64,000 nucleotides of DNA, taken from positions 62,001 to 126,000 of the forward strand of contig NZ_CP102096.1 in assembly GCF_024582835.1 (NCBI RefSeq), written 5' to 3'. The notes below the pieces were generated by a model. It worked only from the letters and a program-made list of their open reading frames with translations, did no database searches and was not told where the DNA came from. The translations under genes and the position numbers were made by a program. The DNA comes from Vibrio japonicus. Lineage in GTDB: Bacteria > Pseudomonadota > Gammaproteobacteria > Enterobacterales > Vibrionaceae. Of this stretch, positions 16,650 to 24,616 are shown piece by piece (the stretch's first letter is position 1; each line of letters opens with the position of its first letter).

Positions 16650-16665
16650 ATGTATAGATAACCAG
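16650..16665 (+). promoter_or_regulatory. LexA (SOS) box of uvrD
   Basis: ATGTATAGATAACCAG matches the remembered E. coli uvrD SOS box at 13 of 16 positions, including the TGTATA and CCAG ends. It covers the predicted transcription start just after the -10 box, the position expected for a repressor site. Confidence 0.7.
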
Positions 16666-16679
16666 TAGCTGAGCTCAGA

Positions 16680-18851
16680 ATGGATCCTTCATTACTTCTC
16701 GACGGTCTCAATGACAAGCAGCGTGAAGCCGTTGCCGCCCCACTAGAAAACCTACTTGTCCTTGCTGGCGCAGGCAGTGGTAAGACACGTGTGCTTGTAC
16801 ACCGCATTGCTTGGCTAATGTCTGTTGAACAAGCCTCGCCGTTTTCGATTATGTCGGTGACGTTCACCAACAAGGCGGCGGCAGAAATGCGTGGCCGTAT
16901 TGAAGAACTCATGATGGGCAGTGCATCTGGTATGTGGAACGGCACGTTCCATGGAATTTGTCACCGCATTCTTCGCGCGCATTATTTGGATGCTAAGTTG
17001 CCGGAAGATTTCCAAATCATTGACACCGATGATCAGCAAAGATTACTCAAGCGCTTAATTAAAGCCCAGAACCTAGATGATAAGCAGTGGCCTGCGCGTC
17101 AGGTTGCTTGGTGGATCAACGGTAAAAAAGATGAAGGCTTACGCCCTAGCCATATCGATGCTTATCACGACCCGGTGACCAAGACGTACCTGCAACTGTA
17201 TAGCGCGTATCAAGAAGCCTGTGACCGTGCGGGATTGGTCGACTTTGCTGAGATCTTGTTGAGAACGCACGAGTTATTGCGTGATAACAAGTTTGTTCGC
17301 GAGCACTACCAAGCGCGCTTTAAGCACATTCTGGTCGACGAATTCCAAGATACCAACAACATTCAGTACGCTTGGCTTCGAATGATGGCGGGTCCGGATT
17401 CGCACGTAATGATCGTCGGCGATGATGATCAGTCAATTTACGGCTGGCGCGGGGCAAAGATCGAGAACATCGAAAAATTCACTCAAGAGTTCCCGAGTGT
17501 AAACACCATCCGTTTGGAGCAAAACTACCGTTCAACCAAGACGATTCTTGAGGCGTCGAATACGTTGATCGCCAATAACACTGAGCGAATGGGGAAAGAG
17601 CTCTGGACCGAAGGCGCGGAAGGTGAGCCGATTTCCGTGTACTCGGCATACAACGAACTGGATGAAGCCCGCTTTGCAGTCAACAAAATTAAAGAGTGGC
17701 AGGAGAAAGGCGGCGCACTTAATGACGCGGCGATGTTATACCGAAACAACGCCCAGTCGCGTGTTCTGGAAGAAGCATTAATTCAAGCGGGTTTACCGTA
17801 TCGAATCTACGGCGGGATGCGATTCTTCGAGCGTCAAGAGATCCGCGACGCGTTGGGCTATCTGCGTTTGATGTCGAACCGCAACGATGACGCGGCGTTT
17901 GAGCGTATCGTAAATACACCGACTCGTGGTCTTGGCGATAAAACGTTGGAAACTATTCGTTTTGCCGCGCGCGATCAGGGCAGCACTATGTGGCAAGCCA
18001 GTTTACGCCTGTTGGAAGACAAAGTGCTGGCAGGACGAGCGGCGAGTGCATTAGGGCGTTTTATCGAACTGATCAATGCAATGGAAGACGACACTTGCGA
18101 GTTGCCATTGCACGAGCAAACCGACCACGTGATTAAGTACTCGGGCTTGTTCGCGATGTACGAGCAAGAAAAAGGTGAGAAGTCTAAGGCTCGTATTGAG
18201 AACTTGGAAGAATTGGTGACTGCGACTCGTCAATTTGAAAAGCCAGAAGAAGCGGAAGAAATGCCGATACTGATTGCTTTTTTGACTCACGCAGCTTTAG
18301 AAGCGGGTGAAGGTCAGGCGGATGAATTTGAAGATGCCGTACAATTGATGACTTTGCACAGCGCAAAAGGGTTGGAGTTCCCATTAGTGTTTATGGTGGG
18401 TGTCGAAGAGGGGATGTTCCCGAGCCAAATGTCCGCAGAAGAAGCGGGACGTTTGGAAGAAGAACGCCGTCTTTGCTATGTGGGTATGACTCGCGCGATG
18501 GAAAAACTCTACATCACGTATGCAGAAATGCGCCGTTTGTACGGTCAAGACAAATACCATAAACCGTCTCGCTTTATTCGTGAATTACCAGAGGCGTGCT
18601 TAGACGAAGTGCGCATGAAAGCACAGGTGAGCCGTCCAGCAAGTTCTGGTCGCTTTAGCCAAACCGTAGTCAAAGAGAGCTTTAACGAAACTGGCTTTAG
18701 TCTGGGTGCGCGTGTGATGCATCCTAAGTTTGGTGAAGGAACCATTATCAACTTTGAAGGTAGTGGTCCGCAAAGCAGGGTTCAGGTCGCTTTTAACGGC
18801 GAGGGCATCAAGTGGCTTGTTACCGCTTACGCCAAGTTGGAAAAGCTATAA
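16680..18851 (+). CDS. uvrD: DNA helicase II (UvrD)
   Basis: 723 residues, as in E. coli (720). A 3'-5' superfamily 1 helicase of nucleotide-excision and mismatch repair. Motifs run in order: Walker A AGAGSGKT (29-36), TFTNKAA motif Ia, VDEFQDTN motif II, GDDDQSIYGWRGA motif III, LEQNYRS motif IV, LHSAKGLEFPLVF motif V and RRLCYVGMTRA motif VI. The C-terminal Tudor-like end (HPKFGEGTI ... KWLVTAYAKLEKL) that contacts RNA polymerase is intact. Monocistronic with its own SOS-type promoter and terminator. Confidence 0.97.
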   Translation: MDPSLLLDGLNDKQREAVAAPLENLLVLAGAGSGKTRVLVHRIAWLMSVEQASPFSIMSVTFTNKAAAEMRGRIEELMMGSASGMWNGTFHGICHRILRAHYLDAKLPEDFQIIDTDDQQRLLKRLIKAQNLDDKQWPARQVAWWINGKKDEGLRPSHIDAYHDPVTKTYLQLYSAYQEACDRAGLVDFAEILLRTHELLRDNKFVREHYQARFKHILVDEFQDTNNIQYAWLRMMAGPDSHVMIVGDDDQSIYGWRGAKIENIEKFTQEFPSVNTIRLEQNYRSTKTILEASNTLIANNTERMGKELWTEGAEGEPISVYSAYNELDEARFAVNKIKEWQEKGGALNDAAMLYRNNAQSRVLEEALIQAGLPYRIYGGMRFFERQEIRDALGYLRLMSNRNDDAAFERIVNTPTRGLGDKTLETIRFAARDQGSTMWQASLRLLEDKVLAGRAASALGRFIELINAMEDDTCELPLHEQTDHVIKYSGLFAMYEQEKGEKSKARIENLEELVTATRQFEKPEEAEEMPILIAFLTHAALEAGEGQADEFEDAVQLMTLHSAKGLEFPLVFMVGVEEGMFPSQMSAEEAGRLEEERRLCYVGMTRAMEKLYITYAEMRRLYGQDKYHKPSRFIRELPEACLDEVRMKAQVSRPASSGRFSQTVVKESFNETGFSLGARVMHPKFGEGTIINFEGSGPQSRVQVAFNGEGIKWLVTAYAKLEKL

Positions 18852-18863
18852 CTAAAACCAAAG

Positions 18864-18890
18864 AAAGCGCTAACCGAGTTAGCGCTTTTT
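18864..18890 (+). terminator. uvrD terminator
   Basis: 11-bp stem AAAGCGCTAAC/GTTAGCGCTTT with a 3-nt loop followed by T. It can also serve the convergent VOC gene. Confidence 0.9.
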
Positions 18891-18896
18891 TATTGC

Positions 18897-19325
18897 TTAC
18901 AACGTGTAGTCATTACGCTCATCGGCACGCTCAGAAAGGTACTCGATAAATTCAAATTGCAGATTATTGCCATCCAAGTAGTAAACGCTTTTACGGTGTG
19001 GATGCTCACCACCTAAATGATCGAGTTCGTAACCGTGTTGGCGTAAGCGTTCAATCACGTCTTCTAAGTTGGGGACTGCGATGCCGAGGTGCTTGACGCC
19101 GGTCCATTTTAACGTCCAGTCTTGCGCTGGGCCGTCACCACCAGACTGCACAGTGATGTATTGATTATCGTCGCCAACATGATACCAATCGACTGTTTGT
19201 CCGATTGGCGAGTCCCAATCGCCACCGCCACGCACTCTCCACGTTGGGATCGCGGCGAGTAAAAAATCGACAGTGGCTTGGGCATTATCAACGCTCAAAT
19301 TGGCGTGTTCTAGGTAATAGCTCAT
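18897..19325 (-). CDS. VOC (glyoxalase/bleomycin-resistance fold) family protein
   Basis: 142 residues with two paired beta-alpha-beta-beta-beta modules: the first begins YYLEHANLSVDNAQATVDFL, the second VKHLGIAVPNLEDVIERL. Candidate metal ligands are His7, His96 and the late Glu in LQFEFIEYL. Members include glyoxalases, dioxygenases and drug-binding proteins; the substrate cannot be chosen from sequence. Stands alone between uvrD and the CsrB-type RNA. Confidence 0.8.
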   Translation of the reverse strand: MSYYLEHANLSVDNAQATVDFLLAAIPTWRVRGGGDWDSPIGQTVDWYHVGDDNQYITVQSGGDGPAQDWTLKWTGVKHLGIAVPNLEDVIERLRQHGYELDHLGGEHPHRKSVYYLDGNNLQFEFIEYLSERADERNDYTL

Positions 19326-19454
19326 GGTCTTACATCCTTGTTTTAAGTTGATTTTAGGTGTGGATGTAATGACTTTAAAACCTCAAGTTAAATAGAGGTC
19401 AACAGCAATAATAAGATTTATTGAAAAATAAAGATGGGTGAGATTCAGATAAAG

Positions 19455-19486
19455 AAAAACCCCGAGGGCTTGCGCCCATCGGGGTT
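19455..19486 (-). terminator. Terminator of the CsrB-type RNA
   Basis: On the minus strand the stem AACCCCGA/TCGGGGTT encloses a second GGGC/GCCC stem with a GCAA loop, followed by TTTTTCTTT. Confidence 0.93.
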
Positions 19487-19870
19487 ATAGTCTTACTCGC
19501 AGCAATCCGGCTACTAAAAGTGCTCCATGCATCAAATCCTTGATAGTATGCTGACTTCCTTCAGCTTAATCCTTTCATCGCCTTCCTAGCGGTGTCCTTG
19601 ACCCTATCCTGGTCTGCTAACAATCCTCGTTAGCTCACGTCGCTTGTTCCCTGAGCGGTGTCCCTTTCATCATCCTGATGATAAGTTCCTTACCTCGTCC
19701 AGAGGTGTCCATTTCCCATCCTTAGTAGCAACCATCCTAGTTACTATTGCGTCCGTTCAATGTCCAATTTGCTATCCGTGCCGACTACTCATCCTGAGTA
19801 ACCGTATCTTCTTCCTGAAGATTACCTAATCCTTGGTAATTTCCTGTTCCGTGTCAGTATCCTTCCGACA
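19455..19870 (-). ncRNA. csrB: CsrB/CsrC-family regulatory RNA (CsrA-sequestering)
   Basis: The 740-nt interval between the VOC gene and ggt carries no gene but contains, on the minus strand, about 28 GGA triplets in roughly 380 nt, of which about 16 are AGGA. Many sit in the loops of short perfect hairpins, for example ATCATC-AGG-GATGAT at 19672-19684, ACTC-AGGAT-GAGT at 19787-19800 and ATCTTC-AGGA-GAAGAT at 19806-19822. The phrase GGACACC recurs three times. This is the signature of CsrB/C RNAs, which titrate the translational regulator CsrA. A sigma-70-like promoter lies just upstream and a strong terminator at the 3' end, giving about 416 nt, the usual vibrio size. Which vibrio paralogue (csrB, C or D) it is cannot be told here. 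Confidence 0.88.
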
Positions 19871-19876
19871 GGGTTC

Positions 19877-19904
19877 ATATTAAGCCTTTGCTCGATTTCA
19901 GCAA
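19877..19904 (-). promoter_or_regulatory. Promoter of the CsrB-type RNA
   Basis: On the minus strand TTGCTG (19899-19904) and TAATAT (19877-19882) are separated by 16 nt, placing the RNA start near 19870. VarA/UvrY-type response regulators usually activate such promoters; a TGTAA half-site lies further upstream, but no full palindrome is evident. Confidence 0.65.
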
Positions 19905-20022
19905 TGCGAAGAAAACGATTACATAGACGAAATATTAGTGAAAAATAATTAATGTTATTATAATTCAATTGGTTAAGTGTTATTGGTGTGTTTTCTCTTA
20001 GCAAAAAAGCTACTTTTGCTCA

Positions 20023-20052
20023 CCCGTTTGTAAGATATCTCGCACAAACGGG
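20023..20052 (-). terminator. Possible ggt terminator
   Basis: 9-bp inverted repeat CCCGTTTGT/ACAAACGGG, 15 nt past the ggt stop. The T-run (TTTTTT) comes about 20 nt later, next to a second small AGCAAAA/TTTTGCT repeat, so termination may be imperfect. Confidence 0.45.
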
Positions 20053-20066
20053 CGGGCAGATCGTCT

Positions 20067-21815
20067 CTATTTGCCGATAGCGGCTCCTTCACGACGCGGG
20101 TCAGCGGCACCTTCTAAGCCTTCTTTGGTGAATCGAATGGCATGTAAACCGGAATTTAAGTCACGAACGTTGATTTGTAGTCCGAGTTTTTCCAGCTCAG
20201 ATTTCATGCTTTCGAAGCTTGTTCCCTGTTCAATGTCGACGGTTCCAAAGCGATTAAGTAAATGTGGCTGATTGATTGCACTTTGAATATCCATTCCCCA
20301 CTGCGTGTGAGCAATGATCGCTTGTGCAACATAACCGATAATGCGGCTACCACCCGGTGATCCGATCGCCATGTAAGGTTTATCGTCTTGCATGATGATG
20401 GTTGACGCCATTGAAGAACGTGGGCGCTTACCCGGTTCAAGGCGGTTGGCAATAGGTTTGCCGTCGCTGTGCGTGCGGAACGAGAAGTCGGTTAACTCGT
20501 TGTTAAGCAAGAAGCCTCTCACCATCAGCCTAGATCCAAACGCGTTTTCAATTGTAGTCGTAATTGAGACGACGTTTCCTTCGCCATCGACGACGTTGAA
20601 GTGGCTGGTGGACGGCAGTTCTATCGATTCATCCTGACTTTGCAACTGAGCATAATCCCACGGTGGCGTGCCCGCCGAGACCGATTCCAGAGCTTTTCCC
20701 GGGGTGATTAAGCTCGCGCGTTGTTTCAGATACTCCGCGTTAAGCAATCCGGTAGTTGGCATTGGAACAAAGTCTTCGTCAGCCATGTACATGCCTCGGT
20801 CAGCAAATGCGAGGGCAGACGCATCAGCGATCACTTGCCAAGATTTTGGATTTTCTGCGCCCCATCCTTTGAGGTCAAACTGCTCGGTCATCGCCAAGAT
20901 TTGCCCAACGGTCAGTGCGCCTGAACTCGGTGGCCCCATACCGCATACATCATAGCTTTGGTACGGTGCACAAACGGCGTCGCGCTGTTTGATTTGATAA
21001 ATATCGAGGTCTTGCTCAGCAAGAACGCCTGGGTTACCTGCGGCAGTTTGTACCGTCTTGACGATATCTGTCGCGATCTCACCTTGGTAGAAACCCTCTG
21101 CACCCTGCTTAGCAATGGTGGTTAAGGTTGCTGCGTATTCTGGGTTCTTGAGTATTGTGCCTTCGGCTTTAGGCGAACCATCTGGATTGAAGAAATACGC
21201 TTTAGTGGTTGGGAATCGGCTTAAACGCTCGGCATCTCCTTCGATAAGGCTGGCTAAGCGAGGGCTGATTTCAAAACCTTGTTGCGCCAGTTTGATCGCT
21301 GGCTCTATCAGCTTGTTCCATTCAAGTTTGCCGTATTTCTGGTGGGTCTCCCACATCAGCTTAACGGTGCCGGGTGTTCCCACGGAGCGACCGCCGACAA
21401 CCGCATCGTAAAACTCAAGCGGTTCACCTTTGTCGTTTTGGAACAGAGTTGGAGTCGCAGCGAGTGGCGCGGTTTCTCGGCCATCATAGGTGGTGAGTTT
21501 TTTCTCTTTGGCATCCCAGTACACTAAGAATGCACCGCCACCAATACCGGATGACTGTGGTTCAACTAAGCCGAGCATCAACTGAGTTGTTACCATAGCA
21601 TCAATTGCGTTACCGCCCTGAGCCAAAATATCTGCCCCCGCTTGGGTAGCGATTGGGTTGGCGGCGGTGACCATCCAATCTTTTGCGGTTACTAGGCGCT
21701 TTTGTTCGACGCCGGTACTCTGCTCGGGAGCGACGGAGTCTGCCGCTTGATCAGCCCAGCCAGACGTAGAGGCAAGCAAAAGGGAGGTGGTGATGAGTTT
21801 CAATGTCCACTGCAT
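20067..21815 (-). CDS. ggt: Gamma-glutamyltranspeptidase
   Basis: 582 residues, the family length. A periplasmic enzyme that cleaves the gamma-glutamyl bond of glutathione and transfers the glutamyl group to water or amino acids. A signal peptide (1-21, ending SGWA) is present. The precursor self-cleaves before Thr403 in LPSTSHFNVVDGEGN, which becomes the N-terminal nucleophile of the small subunit. Conserved substrate-site segments include DGRETAP (about 111), the lid-type residues near 435-445 and PRSSMASTI. With cytoplasmic gor nearby, glutathione recycling is represented twice in the window. The 5' leader has an unusual structure overlapping the start codon, described separately. Confidence 0.95.
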   Translation of the reverse strand: MQWTLKLITTSLLLASTSGWADQAADSVAPEQSTGVEQKRLVTAKDWMVTAANPIATQAGADILAQGGNAIDAMVTTQLMLGLVEPQSSGIGGGAFLVYWDAKEKKLTTYDGRETAPLAATPTLFQNDKGEPLEFYDAVVGGRSVGTPGTVKLMWETHQKYGKLEWNKLIEPAIKLAQQGFEISPRLASLIEGDAERLSRFPTTKAYFFNPDGSPKAEGTILKNPEYAATLTTIAKQGAEGFYQGEIATDIVKTVQTAAGNPGVLAEQDLDIYQIKQRDAVCAPYQSYDVCGMGPPSSGALTVGQILAMTEQFDLKGWGAENPKSWQVIADASALAFADRGMYMADEDFVPMPTTGLLNAEYLKQRASLITPGKALESVSAGTPPWDYAQLQSQDESIELPSTSHFNVVDGEGNVVSITTTIENAFGSRLMVRGFLLNNELTDFSFRTHSDGKPIANRLEPGKRPRSSMASTIIMQDDKPYMAIGSPGGSRIIGYVAQAIIAHTQWGMDIQSAINQPHLLNRFGTVDIEQGTSFESMKSELEKLGLQINVRDLNSGLHAIRFTKEGLEGAADPRREGAAIGK

Positions 21816-21866
21816 TTATTGTTCTCCTTGTTGTGTTTGCTCAACAAGATTGGCAGTGGACATTGA
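21800..21866 (-). promoter_or_regulatory. Structured ggt leader that can pair with the start of the ggt reading frame
   Basis: A perfect 14-bp inverted repeat: the leader segment TCAATGTCCACTGC (minus strand, 21853-21866) is exactly complementary to GCAGTGGACATTGA (21800-21813), which comprises the G of the ATG and codons 2-5. Inside it, CTTGTTG and CAACAAG form a second 7-bp hairpin whose 3' arm overlaps the AAGGAG ribosome site. The pairing is seen directly; control of translation is inferred. Confidence 0.7.
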
Positions 21867-21939
21867 GTACGTCCATGAAATTGTTAGAAAAGTGTAACTT
21901 GGAGTCAGTTCTTAGACATCGATTCCGACTTGTTCATCC

Positions 21940-22608
21940 TTAGATACGGATGAGCAGTGCGATAACTGACTGCCAAAGAATGCTCACTCCAATCACGGTG
22001 AAAATGATCCCACATAAACCATCAATATAAACCGCGAAAGACTTCAACTTGTTTTGCAGTCGCTGCGTCGATAACGCCCATGCAAGGAATGAAAACCACG
22101 CCAAAGACAAACTCCAGAGAATAAACAGCGCAATTCCTTTCCCAGTTACTGACATGCTTGCTGGAACCAGTGTCGACATCAAACTAACGAAAAACACTAG
22201 CGCTTTGGGGTTGAGGATATTGGTAGCGAAACCGCGTGAAAAGGCTTGGCGCTTGTTGTTCAGTAATAGGCTTGAGTGGGGGATCTCTTCAGAAACCTCA
22301 CTTTTTGAGCGTAGGGTTTGCCATGTTCCTTTTAGTGCGCCAAAGCCCAAGTAGAGCAGATAGCTACCGCCAGCGATTTGCACTAACGCGAATAAGGTTG
22401 GTTGTTGATGAACCAAATAACTCACGCCAGTCAGGCTCAACAACGAATGCAGCAAAATGCCAAAAGAGAGTCCAAGTGCAATGTATACGCCGGTTTGTCG
22501 GCCATATCGGGTGGCGTTTTGTACCACGAGCGCAAAGTCGGGCCCCGGGCTCATTAACGCGATAAAGTGAATCGTTGCGAGGGTTACTAATATGGAGATT
22601 TCATTCAT
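21940..22608 (-). CDS. LysE/RhtB-family amino-acid exporter
   Basis: 222 residues, with six predicted membrane helices. The family motif near the N-terminus is intact: SPGPDFALVVQNATRYGRQ at about residues 20-38, and NPKALVFFVSLMSTLV near 134. Exports amino acids or derivatives across the inner membrane; the substrate is not evident. It lies 76 nt downstream of, and on the same strand as, an AraC-type regulator that probably controls it. Confidence 0.88.
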   Translation of the reverse strand: MNEISILVTLATIHFIALMSPGPDFALVVQNATRYGRQTGVYIALGLSFGILLHSLLSLTGVSYLVHQQPTLFALVQIAGGSYLLYLGFGALKGTWQTLRSKSEVSEEIPHSSLLLNNKRQAFSRGFATNILNPKALVFFVSLMSTLVPASMSVTGKGIALFILWSLSLAWFSFLAWALSTQRLQNKLKSFAVYIDGLCGIIFTVIGVSILWQSVIALLIRI

Positions 22609-22684
22609 TACTACAGGCCAACACCGTCAAAACATCGCACTATTGTGCACGGAAAACATCAACGCCGATTGTAAAAAACTGACA

Positions 22685-23479
22685 CTAGATGAATTGAGAA
22701 GGCGACACGCCATAGGTGGCTTTAAACGCTTTGCTAAAATGGGCTTGATCGTAAAAGCCGATTTGGTGAGCCACTTCGGTTCCACACAGTCCTGATTTTA
22801 GTAACCTCATGCCTTTTTCCAGGCGTAATCGACTTAGCCATGCATACGGCGTTAGGCCGACTCTGGCTTTAAAGTGGCGTTGAAATTGCGTCGGACTGAG
22901 TTGGCACAGCTCAGAAAGTTGCTCCAGTCTGACCGGCTGATCAAGATTTTCCATCAAGTACTCTTTGAGCGTATTGACGGACTGCTGACCCAAAGGAATG
23001 GCTGCTTTTTGTGCCAACGCTCCGTAACGGGTAAAGAGCTGACTAAAGCCCTCATAGGGTAAACAGTCTTTTGCGAGTTGGCTGATGTTATTTTGGGTCA
23101 ATGAATGGTGAAGCCGAGCTAAGGGTTTGAACACGCCGGGATCATGGATGATAAGTTCACTAAAACTGATCGTGTTACCCGGGCGTTTTAACTCGGCCAA
23201 ATCACTCAGCCACTGCGGGTCGATGGAAAAGACTTTTACTTGATAGCCAGAATCTAGCAGTGAATGACCATCGTGTAGCTCATCGGGTGGCATGATGACA
23301 ATCTGCCCGCTGCCAACTTGATAAGAGCAGCCTTGGTAATGAAACTTTTGCTGTCCATCGGTGATAAGGCCAATATGAAAATCAAGGTGATAATGACGCT
23401 GAAACGCAAACTTTTGGTAGTTTGCATCGATCAGGCTGATCTCTTGGTTTTGCGTTTTGTGGTAATTGACCTTATCCAT
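22685..23479 (-). CDS. AraC-family transcriptional regulator
   Basis: 264 residues from the ATG at 23479; the open frame extends 11 codons further to a TTG inside the rarD terminator. The N-terminal cupin sensing domain (about 10-135) shows HYHLDFHIGLITDGQQKFHYQG and MPPDELHDG. The C-terminal DNA-binding part (about 165-264) has two helix-turn-helix motifs: LEQLSELCQLSPTQFQRHFK and GTEVAHQIGFYDQAHFSKAFK. It sits upstream of and codirectional with the LysE exporter. No good ribosome site precedes either start, and the rarD terminator leaves no room for a promoter directly upstream, so expression is probably low or depends on read-through. Confidence 0.87.
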   Translation of the reverse strand: MDKVNYHKTQNQEISLIDANYQKFAFQRHYHLDFHIGLITDGQQKFHYQGCSYQVGSGQIVIMPPDELHDGHSLLDSGYQVKVFSIDPQWLSDLAELKRPGNTISFSELIIHDPGVFKPLARLHHSLTQNNISQLAKDCLPYEGFSQLFTRYGALAQKAAIPLGQQSVNTLKEYLMENLDQPVRLEQLSELCQLSPTQFQRHFKARVGLTPYAWLSRLRLEKGMRLLKSGLCGTEVAHQIGFYDQAHFSKAFKATYGVSPSQFI

Positions 23480-23483
23480 GGTA

Positions 23484-23516
23484 CAAAAAAAGCTTGGTGA
23501 AGATTTCACCAAGCTT
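23484..23516 (-). terminator. rarD terminator
   Basis: 12-bp stem AAGCTTGGTGAA/TTCACCAAGCTT with a 3-nt loop, followed on the minus strand by TTTTTT. Ends only 5 nt before the araC ATG. Confidence 0.9.
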
Positions 23517-23551
23517 ATAGTGCGAATGTCGGTTTGTCTTGTAAAAAACGA

Positions 23552-24466
23552 TCACTTCGCCAGTGCGGACGCTCGCGATTGCTTGCTGGTTTTTAATCCA
23601 TCAAAACTAAATACCACCAACGCACCCCAAATAAAGGCAAAGGTGATGGCTTTATCTGAGGTAAATACTTCTCCGTAAACCAGTACCGCGAGTAAGAACA
23701 TTAGGCTCGGACCGATATATTGGAAGAAACCCAGAGTCGACAGTTTGAGTCGGGTCGCAGCGCCAGTAAAGCAAAGCAGTGGCAGGGTAGTGATAACACC
23801 CGCAGCAACGAGAAGCACGTTCAGGTTTAACGAGTTTTCAGCCATATTTGAGGTTGGAGAGTTGGCAAACCACAGAAGATAAATAGCCGCTGCAGGTAGT
23901 AAGACTAAGGTTTCTATAAAGAGTCCTGTTTGGGCATCCAAGCTGACCTTCTTTCGTAGCAAGCCATAAAAGCCAAAACTGAACGCTAATGCGATTGCGA
24001 CAATTGGCACTGAGCCAAAAGCAACCAGCTGAACGATGACGCCACAAGCCGCCAACGCCACTGCGAACCACTGCAGTTTACGCAGCCTTTCGCCGAGGAA
24101 AATCATTCCGAGGACGACGTTAATCAATGGGTTGATGTAGTAACCCAAGCTGGCATCGAGCATATGATTGGCGTTCACCGCCCAAATAAAAATCAACCAG
24201 TTTGCCGCGATGATAACCGACGTCGACAGCAAGTAAGCCATTTTCTTCTTTGATTGAAACACATCTCTCACGCTACGCCAGCGTCGGCTAAAATGCAGTA
24301 GCAGTGCTAATAAGACAAAGGACCAAATGACACGATGGCTTAGGATCTCAAGCGGTGAGACGTCACTGATGGCTTTAAAATAAATTGGTGCGACGCCCCA
24401 CATGGTGTAGGCACCAATGGCGAGCAATACGCCTTGCTTCGCTCTTTGCTGTTCTTCTGGTGTCAT
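23552..24466 (-). CDS. rarD: EamA-family permease RarD
   Basis: 304 residues with ten predicted membrane helices in two EamA repeats. The N-terminal GVLLAIGAYTMWGVAPIYFK and the following HRVIWSFVLL are typical of RarD, as is the C-terminal FFQYIGPSLMFLLAVLVYGE. E. coli RarD is listed as a chloramphenicol-sensitivity permease with no proven substrate. It lies back to back with recQ, an arrangement shared with enterobacteria. Confidence 0.9.
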   Translation of the reverse strand: MTPEEQQRAKQGVLLAIGAYTMWGVAPIYFKAISDVSPLEILSHRVIWSFVLLALLLHFSRRWRSVRDVFQSKKKMAYLLSTSVIIAANWLIFIWAVNANHMLDASLGYYINPLINVVLGMIFLGERLRKLQWFAVALAACGVIVQLVAFGSVPIVAIALAFSFGFYGLLRKKVSLDAQTGLFIETLVLLPAAAIYLLWFANSPTSNMAENSLNLNVLLVAAGVITTLPLLCFTGAATRLKLSTLGFFQYIGPSLMFLLAVLVYGEVFTSDKAITFAFIWGALVVFSFDGLKTSKQSRASALAK

Positions 24467-24616
24467 TAAATAATCTCAACACGACGTTTACAAATTGAAA
24501 CATCCAGTATACGAACGAGTTTGAAAATCACCTAGAAATTTGCTGTTTTATTCACCCTGATTCCCCACTACAATGTGCCCCTTGCACTTCTGCACTCATC
24601 CCTTTTTGAGATACCC

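Noticed and set aside
19644..19829. 61-residue open frame on the plus strand between the VOC gene and ggt
   Set aside because: Lies antisense to the CsrB-type RNA and has no protein-like features.
19500..19870. Possible CRISPR array or satellite (many short similar hairpins)
   Set aside because: Unit lengths and spacings vary and there is no constant repeat; the recurring GGA loops with promoter and terminator fit a CsrB-type RNA instead.
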